A stretch of 42,136 bases of DNA from Candidatus Omnitrophota bacterium (GTDB lineage Bacteria > Omnitrophota > Gorgyraeia > 2-01-FULL-45-10): the NCBI GenBank assembly GCA_026387155.1, contig JAPLMF010000027.1:18317-60452 (forward strand). The letters are read 5' to 3'. The notes under the pieces were generated by a model. That model was given only the letters and a program-made list of their open reading frames with translations, was not told the origin of the DNA and did not search any database. Position numbers and translations under genes: made by a program. Below are positions 1 through 6,661 of this stretch, in pieces (within the stretch, counting starts at the first letter, position 1; every line of letters begins with the position of its first letter).

Positions 1-158
1 GACTCTAGATCTAACCTTAATCGCAATACGGCCCGGCAGGCTTCTTTTTTCAGATCAAGATCCGCATATATCGATAGATCCGTCTCTTTCTCCGTGACCT
101 CAAAATATACCAGGTCGTCTGCCTTTGCCCATCTTCTGTAATTCCTCGGTTTGTACAT
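1..158 (-). CDS. UPF0280/ApbE-like family protein, N-terminal fragment (runs off left edge)
   Basis: The minus-strand frame from the ATG at 158 stays open to the window edge and is too short for the ORF track. The 52 visible residues begin MYKPRNYRRWAKADDLVYFE and continue with a VTEKETDLSIYADLDL stretch. From memory this resembles the start of UPF0280 proteins (ApbE-superfamily, unknown function), which open with a Tyr/Arg-rich segment followed by a VKETDL-type motif. It begins 3 nt after the hypE stop, so it is very likely the next gene of the hyp operon. No function can be assigned. The family call rests on a short N-terminus and is tentative, but the existence of the gene is better supported by its position and codon pattern. 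Confidence 0.5.
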   Translation of the reverse strand, partial: MYKPRNYRRWAKADDLVYFEVTEKETDLSIYADLDLKKEACRAVLRLRLDLE

Positions 159-161
159 TCT

Positions 162-1163
162 TTAACATATCCTCGGCAGTTGTTCGCCGGATAACATATC
201 TACAAGCCTAAGTCCCCCGGAAGTTGTTCTCATGTAGACTTTGCCTTTATGATCGGAAGTTATTCTACCTATCACCCTGGAACCCTCCCCGAGACGATCA
301 CGCCTCAATGCTTTTAGGACCTTACCGGCATCCTGAGGAGCCGCGATAAATACAGCCCGGCCTTCGCACGCAAGGTAGAGAGAGTCAAATCCCAGAAGCT
401 CGCAGGCTTCCCTGACTCCCTCGCTTACCGGAATATCCTTCTCTTCCAGAGCAATGCCAAAACGCCCACTGGATACTATCTCATTTAGTGTCGTCCCAAG
501 CCCGCCGCGAGTCGGATCGCGCATCAATCTGATGTTTTGGGAAACCTTCAAAGCCCCGGCGATCATTCCATTCAGGGACGAGGAATCGCTCTTCACATTC
601 GTCCCAAAACTTATCCCTTCTCTTTTGGACAAAACGGCTATCGCGTGTTCGCCCAAACTTCCGCTGACTATGACGACGTCTTGCGGCCTTATTTTATCGG
701 TTGAGAGACCCGAATAATAGACCTTGCCGATCCCGCTCGTATTTATAAATATCTTATCGCAAGAGCCTTTTTCGACGACCTTGGTATCGCCTGTGACTAT
801 GAGGACCCCGGCAATCTTCGCCGCGGCATTTATAGATTTTATTATCCGTGTGAGCGTCTTTTTATCAAGCCCTTCCTCGATGACAAGCCCGAGGCTTAAA
901 TAAAGCGGCCTGGCGCCGCAGACCGAAAGGTCGTTTACTGTGCCGTGCACAGCCAGCGATCCTATGTCGCCGCCCGGGAATATTATCGGCTTCACCACAT
1001 ATGAATCTGTCGTGAACGCTATCTCTTCGGAGCCTACCTTTACGACCGCCGAATCGGACTTTCGCCTCAATATACTGTTGCCAAGCTCTTTCATAAAAAG
1101 AGAGTCTATTAGCGAATGCATCGCCTTACCGCCGCTTCCGTGCGAGATCGTTATCCTATCCAT
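162..1163 (-). CDS. hypE: Hydrogenase maturation factor HypE
   Basis: HypE dehydrates the S-carbamoyl group on its C-terminal cysteine to a thiocyanate. This supplies the cyanide ligand of the [NiFe]-hydrogenase iron centre, in the cytoplasm together with HypF and the HypC-HypD complex. The 333-residue product has the usual family length. It opens with the MDRITISHGSGGKAMHSLI-type ATP-binding start, shows a DPTRGGLGTTLNEI segment characteristic of the PurM/SelD/HypE fold, and ends in the diagnostic PRIC tetrapeptide carrying the modified cysteine. It overlaps hypD by 8 nt and is followed 3 nt later by the UPF0280-like gene, which indicates translational coupling in one operon. No anomaly is seen. 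Confidence 0.97.
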   Translation of the reverse strand: MDRITISHGSGGKAMHSLIDSLFMKELGNSILRRKSDSAVVKVGSEEIAFTTDSYVVKPIIFPGGDIGSLAVHGTVNDLSVCGARPLYLSLGLVIEEGLDKKTLTRIIKSINAAAKIAGVLIVTGDTKVVEKGSCDKIFINTSGIGKVYYSGLSTDKIRPQDVVIVSGSLGEHAIAVLSKREGISFGTNVKSDSSSLNGMIAGALKVSQNIRLMRDPTRGGLGTTLNEIVSSGRFGIALEEKDIPVSEGVREACELLGFDSLYLACEGRAVFIAAPQDAGKVLKALRRDRLGEGSRVIGRITSDHKGKVYMRTTSGGLRLVDMLSGEQLPRIC

Positions 1164-2238
1164 TTATATTACCCCTATACTTATAATAAGCCGCGCATGT
1201 GCCCTCGCTGGAAACCATGCATGCTCCTATTGGGTGCTGGGACGTGCACGCTTTACCGAACAGCATACATTCCGTCGGCGCTATCAGACCTCTTAATACA
1301 TCACCGCATCTGCATCGCTTATCCTCTTTTGGCGGACGAACCCTCGGATGGAACTTCACCTCAGCGTCAAGATCGGCATAGGCTTTCTTTATCTTAAGGC
1401 CGCTATCGGCCACCCTTCCTATGCCGCGCCATACAGAGTCGCATTTCTCGAATACCTTGTATATACAGACCCTGGCCTTCGGATTGCCGCCGGGGGCCGC
1501 TATCCTTTTATATTGTATCTCCACTTTCGCCGGACTTTGTTTTATCAGGATTGATATCGACTGCAATATGTCGAGCGGCTCGAACCCCGATACGACGCAC
1601 CGCTTCTTATAAATTTTGGCCAGGAATCGGTAAGGGCTCGTCCCCGTTATCGCGGATACGTGCCCGGGCAGGATAAATCCGTCGACGTTTAAGCCTGAAC
1701 CGGCAAGGCTCCCGAGAGCCTCCGGCATCGTCTTGTGAGCCGACAGGACCGAGTAGTTCTTTAATCCGGCCTTTTTCGCTATTATTATCGATTTGGCTAC
1801 CGTCGGCACCGTCGTCTCAAAACCGACTCCCAGAAAAACAACCTCTTTTGTCGGGTACTTTTCGGCTATCTCGAGCGCATCCGTCGTAGAGTAGACGGTC
1901 CTTATATCACGCCCGTCCGCCTTCTGGATTTCCAATGTCGAGTGAGACCCTGGAACCCTTAGCATATCTCCGAATGTCGCAATGATGACGTTCTTCATAC
2001 CGGCTATCGCTATAGCCTTATCTAGATAACCGTTCGGCGTCACACAGACCGGGCACCCGGGCCCTGAAACAAGCTCTATATCCCCGGGAAGGATCTGGCG
2101 CAGGGCAAACCTGAATATTGACATCGTATGCGTGCCGCAGACTTCCATGAAACGCCATTTCCTATTTACGGCGGCCCTTATATGCGCGGCTTCTTTCGCT
2201 ATAAGGACCTCGTCCCTGAACTCATCGACGTATTTCAT
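1156..2238 (-). CDS. hypD: Hydrogenase maturation factor HypD
   Basis: HypD is the iron-sulfur scaffold protein that, with HypC, holds the iron on which the Fe(CN)2CO group of [NiFe] hydrogenase is assembled. The 360-residue product shows the family signatures: MEVCGTHTMSIFRF near residue 31 (Cys34 is the conserved reactive cysteine), the SGPGCPVCVTP motif, the GVGFETTVPT motif and a C-terminal cysteine-rich stretch (CRCGDVLRG, then CMLFGKAC) that would bind the 4Fe-4S cluster. The start overlaps the end of hypC by 17 nt and the end overlaps hypE by 8 nt. The order hypC-hypD-hypE is the usual one. Full length and apparently intact. Confidence 0.97.
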   Translation of the reverse strand: MKYVDEFRDEVLIAKEAAHIRAAVNRKWRFMEVCGTHTMSIFRFALRQILPGDIELVSGPGCPVCVTPNGYLDKAIAIAGMKNVIIATFGDMLRVPGSHSTLEIQKADGRDIRTVYSTTDALEIAEKYPTKEVVFLGVGFETTVPTVAKSIIIAKKAGLKNYSVLSAHKTMPEALGSLAGSGLNVDGFILPGHVSAITGTSPYRFLAKIYKKRCVVSGFEPLDILQSISILIKQSPAKVEIQYKRIAAPGGNPKARVCIYKVFEKCDSVWRGIGRVADSGLKIKKAYADLDAEVKFHPRVRPPKEDKRCRCGDVLRGLIAPTECMLFGKACTSQHPIGACMVSSEGTCAAYYKYRGNING

Positions 2239-2443
2239 CTATATCCCTTATCACTCTTAGCGTTGCCTTTGCCTCTTTTGCCTTCACCCGTTCTATTGCA
2301 AATCCGGCATGTATAAGAACATATTCTCCGATGCGCGCGTCTTTTAGAAGCGACATATTGGCTTTCCGTTTGAGCCCTCCGGCCGAAACGATGGCATCAT
2401 CGCCTTCTATACGCACTATCTTCATCGGTATTCCTAAACACAT
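2222..2443 (-). CDS. hypC: Hydrogenase maturation chaperone HypC/HybG
   Basis: HypC binds HypD and escorts the iron centre to the hydrogenase large subunit. The 73-residue protein has the typical length and begins MCLGIPMKI. The cysteine at position 2, exposed after removal of Met1, is the essential iron-binding residue of the family. A GGLKRKANMSLL segment and a VLIHAGFAIERV segment match the small OB-fold core. It overlaps the upstream Kae1-like gene by 10 nt and hypD by 17 nt, so these genes are translationally coupled. Confidence 0.96.
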   Translation of the reverse strand: MCLGIPMKIVRIEGDDAIVSAGGLKRKANMSLLKDARIGEYVLIHAGFAIERVKAKEAKATLRVIRDIDEIRR

Positions 2444-3507
2444 AGATATCTCGCTTGCGTTATAGCTATCTGTCCCACCGGAATCCCAGAATCGGTGGTG
2501 GGCAAGCCTGTATGTCTGTAAACATTAAGTCCGGACTTATCCATATATTTTATGATCTTGCCGGTCAGATACCGGTTCTGGAAGACTCCGCCGGATAGTA
2601 CTATATTCTTCACGCGTTTATTTTTCCCTAAAAGGCTCACGGTCTTTGCTATCATACGGCCAACCGTATTATGAAATCTGGCCGAAATGACCGCCTTATC
2701 TACACCTTTATGGATATCGGCTATAACGCTTTTAATTATATTCGGACAATCTTCGGGTTTAGTTATATATTTATATATGTCTTCACAATTCGTTGCCGCT
2801 ATCTTTTCAAATTCTATCGGCAGTTCAGCCTCGAAATCGGCCTTCTTCCTGCCGAGAACTAAACTTGCGATCGCATCAAATAGACGCCCGGCGCTGGAAG
2901 TAAGGGGTGAATTTATTCTCCGGTCGATCATCTTCTTAATAATGGGATTTTTACACTTACCGACGGCCGCATATCTATAGCTCTCGGTCATGCGCCAGGG
3001 TTGGCGTACGGCGGCGTCCGCTCCGGGCATCGCTACATATTCTAAATGCGCCGCTCTCCTGAAACCTTTTAAACTCCCGATAAAAAACTCCCCACCCCAT
3101 ATATTACCATCGGTGCCATAACCTGTACCGTCGAAGGCGACGCCGATAACGCTGCCCTTGATATTATTGTCAACAATACAGGAGGCTATGTGCGCTTCAT
3201 GGTGCTGAACAGCGTATAGAACATAGCGTTTAGCGTTTAGCGTATAGAATTCTGCGAAACGGGTCGAAAAATACCCCGGATGCATATCATGGGCGATGAT
3301 ATCCGGCTTTATGCCGGTCGTCTTTATAGCCTTAGCTATGGCCTTTTTATATCGCTGGAAGTTACCAAGATCGCTTAGGTCCCCAAAACCTTCGCAGAGG
3401 AAAGCTTCACTGCCCTTAGCGAGCGCAAAAGCCCCTTTTAAATCCGCCCCGCATGCCAGGATAGGCTTTCGCACCTTAAAGGGGAGCTTCACCCGTCGTG
3501 TGTCCAT
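2434..3507 (-). CDS. HypF C-terminal (Kae1-like) carbamoyltransferase domain as a stand-alone protein
   Basis: HypF normally transfers a carbamoyl group from carbamoyl phosphate to HypE, using an N-terminal acylphosphatase domain, zinc fingers and a YrdC-like domain ahead of a Kae1/TsaD-like domain (about 750 residues in total). This 357-residue product contains only the last part: an ACGADLKGAFAL start, the VQHHEAHIASC metal-binding motif, DGTGYGTDGNIWGGEF and VLSGGVFQNRYLT, all HypF C-domain signatures. Upstream the same frame reads about 20 codons into a stop with no HypF-like sequence, so the N-terminal half is not adjacent. Either it is encoded elsewhere (split HypF) or another protein supplies those activities. 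A TATAAT 6 nt before the ATG suggests a leaderless transcript. Confidence 0.85.
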   Translation of the reverse strand: MDTRRVKLPFKVRKPILACGADLKGAFALAKGSEAFLCEGFGDLSDLGNFQRYKKAIAKAIKTTGIKPDIIAHDMHPGYFSTRFAEFYTLNAKRYVLYAVQHHEAHIASCIVDNNIKGSVIGVAFDGTGYGTDGNIWGGEFFIGSLKGFRRAAHLEYVAMPGADAAVRQPWRMTESYRYAAVGKCKNPIIKKMIDRRINSPLTSSAGRLFDAIASLVLGRKKADFEAELPIEFEKIAATNCEDIYKYITKPEDCPNIIKSVIADIHKGVDKAVISARFHNTVGRMIAKTVSLLGKNKRVKNIVLSGGVFQNRYLTGKIIKYMDKSGLNVYRHTGLPTTDSGIPVGQIAITQARYLCV

Positions 3508-3513
3508 AGGCTT

Positions 3514-3519
3514 ATTATA
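3514..3519 (-). promoter_or_regulatory. Possible -10 element (TATAAT) of a leaderless hyp operon transcript
   Basis: On the minus strand an exact TATAAT ends 6 nt before the ATG of the Kae1-like gene. No Shine-Dalgarno sequence lies between them and no good -35 hexamer lies 16-18 nt upstream. The spacing would put transcription start at or next to the ATG, as in leaderless mRNAs. The AT-rich context makes a chance match possible. Confidence 0.35.
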
Positions 3520-3614
3520 CCAAATAAGTTCCTTGGCTAGATAAATTTTTAGGGTCCTGCCCCCTTGTTAACCCTAAGCCTCGTTATGCTCTCATTGAAA
3601 ATACTCCTCTTACA

Positions 3615-3862
3615 GATGGCGGTAGTTTTGCGTTACCGCCTTCCGCTCGTCGTCCCGCCGCATTGGGCATGCGGCGGGCCTGTGGTAAAATTTTGATGGC
3701 CGCTGAATCTGCATACAACACAGCGGTAGATGGGGTTTAAACCCCATCTACCGAATATGGCTCTTTATAGTGCAGTTTCAGCGTCCGTTCTGTATCGCCC
3801 ATAAGAATCAAAATTTTACAACATTCGCTCCAGGCGGATAACGCCAAAACTACCGCCCTATC
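3615..3862. repeat. Palindromic element, copy 1, module A
   Basis: This is the first half of an intergenic element that recurs at 19396-19552. Outer arms ggcggtagttttgcgtta and its near-complement at 3833-3857 pair. Inside lie the core block taaaattttgatgg (3686-3699), an inner stem (gccgctgaa pairing with ttcagcgtc), the block gtccgttctg (3783-3792) and a 32-nt block at 3807-3838 that ends aacattcgctccaggcgga and is 31/32 identical to the other copy. Extra hairpins unique to this copy are inserted: a 10-bp stem at about 3654-3678 (cccgccgcat arm) and a perfect palindrome at 3724-3753. The gap 3508-4178 holds no credible protein gene. Confidence 0.85.
3724..3753. repeat. Perfect 30-bp palindrome inside copy 1 of the element
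   Basis: The arm cggtagatggggttt is followed without a spacer by its exact reverse complement. It lies inside the inner loop of module A and has no counterpart in the copy at 19.4 kb, so it looks like a separate palindromic insertion. Confidence 0.9.
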
Positions 3863-3910
3863 AGCTCGCTCCGCTAATTCCATCCCCGGCATGGAATAGA
3901 GCCACTTGAA

Positions 3911-3949
3911 GGAAAACCAGCTGCCGTCTTTGCTATCGCTGATTTTCCA
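3911..3949. repeat. Hairpin between modules A and B, copy 1 only
   Basis: An arm ggaaaaccagc pairs with gctgattttcc (one G-T wobble), with an intervening loop. A smaller ttccat/atggaa hairpin lies just before it (about 3879-3897). Neither occurs in the second copy, where modules A and B are directly adjacent. Confidence 0.6.
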
Positions 3950-3954
3950 AAATA

Positions 3955-4178
3955 AGTGAGCGAGAAACTTTTCCGCTTGAATTTATAAGGACGCCGAAGG
4001 AGCTGTGCCTGGCGGGGCGTCGAAGATCGCGAGCGGGCATGGGGCTGTCTAATAAAGATGAGGCGAGCGAGCGATCTTCCGAGTAAAATTTTCTCGCCGG
4101 GAAAATTTTACGTCCCCGCCAGACACAGCTCCTGAAGGCGGCCTTAAACAGGAAAGCGGAAAATTTCGAGCGAACGCG
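3955..4178. repeat. Palindromic element, copy 1, module B
   Basis: This is the second half of the element. Long outer arms (from gcgagaaacttttccgct and ggagctgtgcctggcgggg on the left to their complements ending at about 4177) enclose the core cgtcgaagatcgcgagcggg. Within it gaagatcgc pairs with gcgatcttc, and gtaaaattttc pairs with gaaaattttac. In the second copy the same positions read gaaaatcgc/gcgattttc and gtgaaattt/aaatttcac, so base pairs are kept while bases change. The module ends directly beside the stop codon of the arginine decarboxylase gene (4179-4181). Confidence 0.85.
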
Positions 4179-4748
4179 TTAGAATAGAAAGACTGCCGCT
4201 GCGACGACGGTCGTGAAGTTGCCCTCAGGGCCGACGACCGCGGTCTGAGTGGTATTGGACGTGCGGACTATCTTGTCACTTAGGTGGTATATAGCTTTAT
4301 TTTCGTCCCACGACTTGTCCTCATCGAATTCAAGCCCCAGTGTGGACGCTAACATTTCTACCGCGAGGTCTTCGGCAAGGTCACCGGCGACTTTTTCGTT
4401 CTGCCCGAAGGCATGGTGCTCACTTAAGTACCCGTATGCGGCAGGATCCGCCGGAACGGCACAGCCTATCGATACCGCTATCAGGCGGTGAGGCTCATTG
4501 CCGGAACAGCGCGACATAACTACATAAGTTATCATGCCGGGATAGACTTCTTTTAAGCCCTCATTCTTCGATATCATCTTGCATTCCGGCGGCAGGATGC
4601 TCGAAACCTTAACGAGATTACACTTCTCTATACCGGCTTCGCGCAGGGCCAGCTCAAAGCTCCGGAGTTCCGCTTTATGCGTACCGACACCCTTGGTAAA
4701 GAACATCTTCTTCGGGACTAAAAGGCTTTTCCTCGGCAGTAGAAGCAT
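4179..4748 (-). CDS. Pyruvoyl-dependent arginine decarboxylase
   Basis: PvlArgDC decarboxylates arginine to agmatine using a pyruvoyl group formed by self-cleavage of the proenzyme. The 189-residue protein has the length of the archaeal/chlamydial type. The cleavage site is visible as [10 protein letters not shown], with the Ser49-Ser50 bond as the likely processing point. Further family segments are the [20 protein letters not shown] stretch and a SEHHAFGQ motif. It lies 15 nt downstream of agmatinase, so the two genes form a two-step arginine-to-putrescine route. It is the last gene of its operon and its stop codon abuts the palindromic element. The start MLLLPRKS was taken from the track; a later start at [10 protein letters not shown] would also be compatible with the family. 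Confidence 0.94.
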   Translation of the reverse strand: MLLLPRKSLLVPKKMFFTKGVGTHKAELRSFELALREAGIEKCNLVKVSSILPPECKMISKNEGLKEVYPGMITYVVMSRCSGNEPHRLIAVSIGCAVPADPAAYGYLSEHHAFGQNEKVAGDLAEDLAVEMLASTLGLEFDEDKSWDENKAIYHLSDKIVRTSNTTQTAVVGPEGNFTTVVAAAVFLF

Positions 4749-4763
4749 ATCATCTCGCTTTCA

Positions 4764-5645
4764 TCATCTCTTTGTAGGAAATATATATCCAAGAAGCCTG
4801 TATAGAAGTTTTGCGGCCAGAAAATCGCTTGCAATATTCCCTTTTATCGGACAGAGCTCCACTATATCAAACCCTACCACTTTCTTGTCCTTGACTACTC
4901 CTTTTAGAAAATCGATCGTCTCATACCATCCCAGCCCGCCGGGTTCAGGCGTGCCCACGGCCGGTACCATCGAAGGATCAAAAACATCCAGATCGACCGT
5001 TATATATACGTGCTCGGAAAGGCTGGCCGACGCCCTGTCCTTCCACATCGGCATATCGAGTATATCATATACATTTATCGACTTTATCTTGCCGTTTGGT
5101 TGTGAGGCCAGGAAGTCCTTCTCCTCTTTAGAGTAGCTTCTCATGCCTACCTGAACTATCGGGCAGATCTCCGATATCCTGCGCGCAACGCAGCCGTGGT
5201 TCAGCTTCGAACCGAAGTATACGTCCCGCATGTCGTAATGAGCGTCCATCTGCAGCACCGAAAGATCTGGATATACATCTTTAAGCGCCTTCACCGCGCC
5301 TATCGAGACGGAATGTTCGCCGCCGAGCAGGATCGGGAATTTATTGGCCTTCAATATCTCGGCCGTCGATGCGCGGACTTTTTCAAGAAGCGCCTCAGGC
5401 TCAAGGCCTTCCACCGTCAAAGGCTCCATGGTATGCAGACCTATCTTAAAAGTCTCCTGGTTGAGCTCCTCATCAAACCTCTCGAGATACCTCGAGGAAT
5501 CTATTATGGCGGCCGGGCCATCCTTAGCCCCGTGTATATATGTGGTCGTCTTGTCGTAAGGCACCTGCAATATGGCGGCCTTCGACTTCTTGAAATTGGA
5601 ATAATCTTCTTCTAATCCGAGAAAATTTTTAGGCATATTATCCAT
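4764..5645 (-). CDS. speB: Agmatinase (ureohydrolase family)
   Basis: Agmatinase hydrolyses agmatine to putrescine and urea. The 293-residue product carries the binuclear manganese site of the arginase/agmatinase fold: GGEHSVSIG (His111), DAHYDMRD (Asp134, His136, Asp138) and DLDVFDPSMVPAVGTPEPGG (two further Asp ligands). The GTPEPGGL ending of the last motif is typical of agmatinases rather than arginases. The paired arginine decarboxylase directly downstream supports agmatine as substrate. The start overlaps the end of the MetE-fold gene by 8 nt, indicating coupled translation. Confidence 0.93.
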   Translation of the reverse strand: MDNMPKNFLGLEEDYSNFKKSKAAILQVPYDKTTTYIHGAKDGPAAIIDSSRYLERFDEELNQETFKIGLHTMEPLTVEGLEPEALLEKVRASTAEILKANKFPILLGGEHSVSIGAVKALKDVYPDLSVLQMDAHYDMRDVYFGSKLNHGCVARRISEICPIVQVGMRSYSKEEKDFLASQPNGKIKSINVYDILDMPMWKDRASASLSEHVYITVDLDVFDPSMVPAVGTPEPGGLGWYETIDFLKGVVKDKKVVGFDIVELCPIKGNIASDFLAAKLLYRLLGYIFPTKR

Positions 5646-6660
5646 TTTTGATAAGCTTTGCCGACAATGCCACTGTCATCTCTATTACTTTAGCCGCCCT
5701 CGTCTCATCCATCGCCCCGACCCCGCAGGACGGCGTCACAAGTGATGAAATAAGATTTCTGTCCACGCCTTTGTCCGACAGCATCTTTACGGCCTCCTCG
5801 TATCTTTCTATGAGGGACTTACGGGTCTCTGTGTCTATCGCCTCGGACGTAGGCACCATGCCCCAGGCTATCGTGCCTCCCCGCGATGTAAAGTTCTTTA
5901 TATCAGCGTGATAGAGTGAAAACTCTTTCATAAAATTATAGGCGTCAAAGTTCAATATGTCAATATCCCTCTTTAAGAGTATCGACCAGTCCGTATTACC
6001 GCAACAGTGGATCCCGCAAATGGCGCCCTCTTTCTTTATTGCGTCTACGAGCTCGTCAAGCTTATCGGCGGCGTTCTCGGCGCTTATATTAACAAAGCTC
6101 GAACCTATCGACACCAGATATGGCTCGTCTATGAATATGATGACCGAGGGATGTATCTTCTTGAGACGCCTTATCTGCCACCTGGCCTTCATGACGAGCG
6201 TCTTTGTAAGGATCTCGAAAAGATCCTTATCATATATCACGGGCCTCTTGTTCTGGTCGGTAAGAAACAGGCCGTAGCTTAAAGGCCCGGTGATATGCCC
6301 TTTAATATGTTTTATATCCTTACAACCCTTTAACGCCTCCGGAAACTCGTATAGGCCCTTCGCCCTGGCTTCCGATATTCTGAAGAACTCAACATCTCCG
6401 TCGAGATATTTGGAATATACGTTCTCTATTTCAGCAGCCACTTTTGAAGTATCTATATGTATAGTCTTCTTCTCTTCATCGATAGACAAACCGGGCAGGC
6501 CTTCGGCATATTGGACATACATATTCTCGAGGAATGATCTCTTGGGGAGCTGCGGCCAGAACGGTATCGACTTAAAATTTTCACAGATGACCCGGCAGGC
6601 CGTCTTCGGGTCAGTAAAAGGAACGCTTCCTACGCCGGTGGCTTCAAAATTAAACTTCAA
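5638..6660 (-). CDS. UroD/MetE-fold protein (cobalamin-independent methionine synthase C-domain-like)
   Basis: This 340-residue protein belongs to the zinc-dependent UROD/MetE-like TIM-barrel group. The start FEATGVGSVPFTDP resembles the MetE-like N-terminal strand. The visible putative zinc ligands are His218 and Cys220 in GIHCCGNTDW and Cys312 in TPSCGVGAMDE. Stand-alone proteins of this kind move methyl groups between thiols and methyl donors, but the actual substrate cannot be read from sequence. It lacks the N-terminal half of classic MetE (about 750 residues). It sits 1 nt downstream of the HtpX-like gene and overlaps agmatinase, so it is part of that operon. A link to methylation or polyamine metabolism is only suggested by this context. 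Confidence 0.8.
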   Translation of the reverse strand: MKFNFEATGVGSVPFTDPKTACRVICENFKSIPFWPQLPKRSFLENMYVQYAEGLPGLSIDEEKKTIHIDTSKVAAEIENVYSKYLDGDVEFFRISEARAKGLYEFPEALKGCKDIKHIKGHITGPLSYGLFLTDQNKRPVIYDKDLFEILTKTLVMKARWQIRRLKKIHPSVIIFIDEPYLVSIGSSFVNISAENAADKLDELVDAIKKEGAICGIHCCGNTDWSILLKRDIDILNFDAYNFMKEFSLYHADIKNFTSRGGTIAWGMVPTSEAIDTETRKSLIERYEEAVKMLSDKGVDRNLISSLVTPSCGVGAMDETRAAKVIEMTVALSAKLIKNG

Positions 6661-6661
6661 A

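Noticed and set aside
2434-3540. Kae1-like HypF gene as a 5'-truncated pseudogene
   Set aside because: The domain is complete with its motifs intact and the frame is coupled to hypC. A stand-alone protein is simpler than decay, though deletion cannot be excluded.
3541-3590. Stem ttagggt/accctaa as a terminator
   Set aside because: The stem is only 7 bp with a 15-nt loop, no gene ends there on either strand, and no T-run follows on the minus strand.
3615-4178. CRISPR array or insertion sequence in the gap
   Set aside because: There are no regularly spaced identical repeats and no transposase frame; the repeats are nested inverted, not direct.
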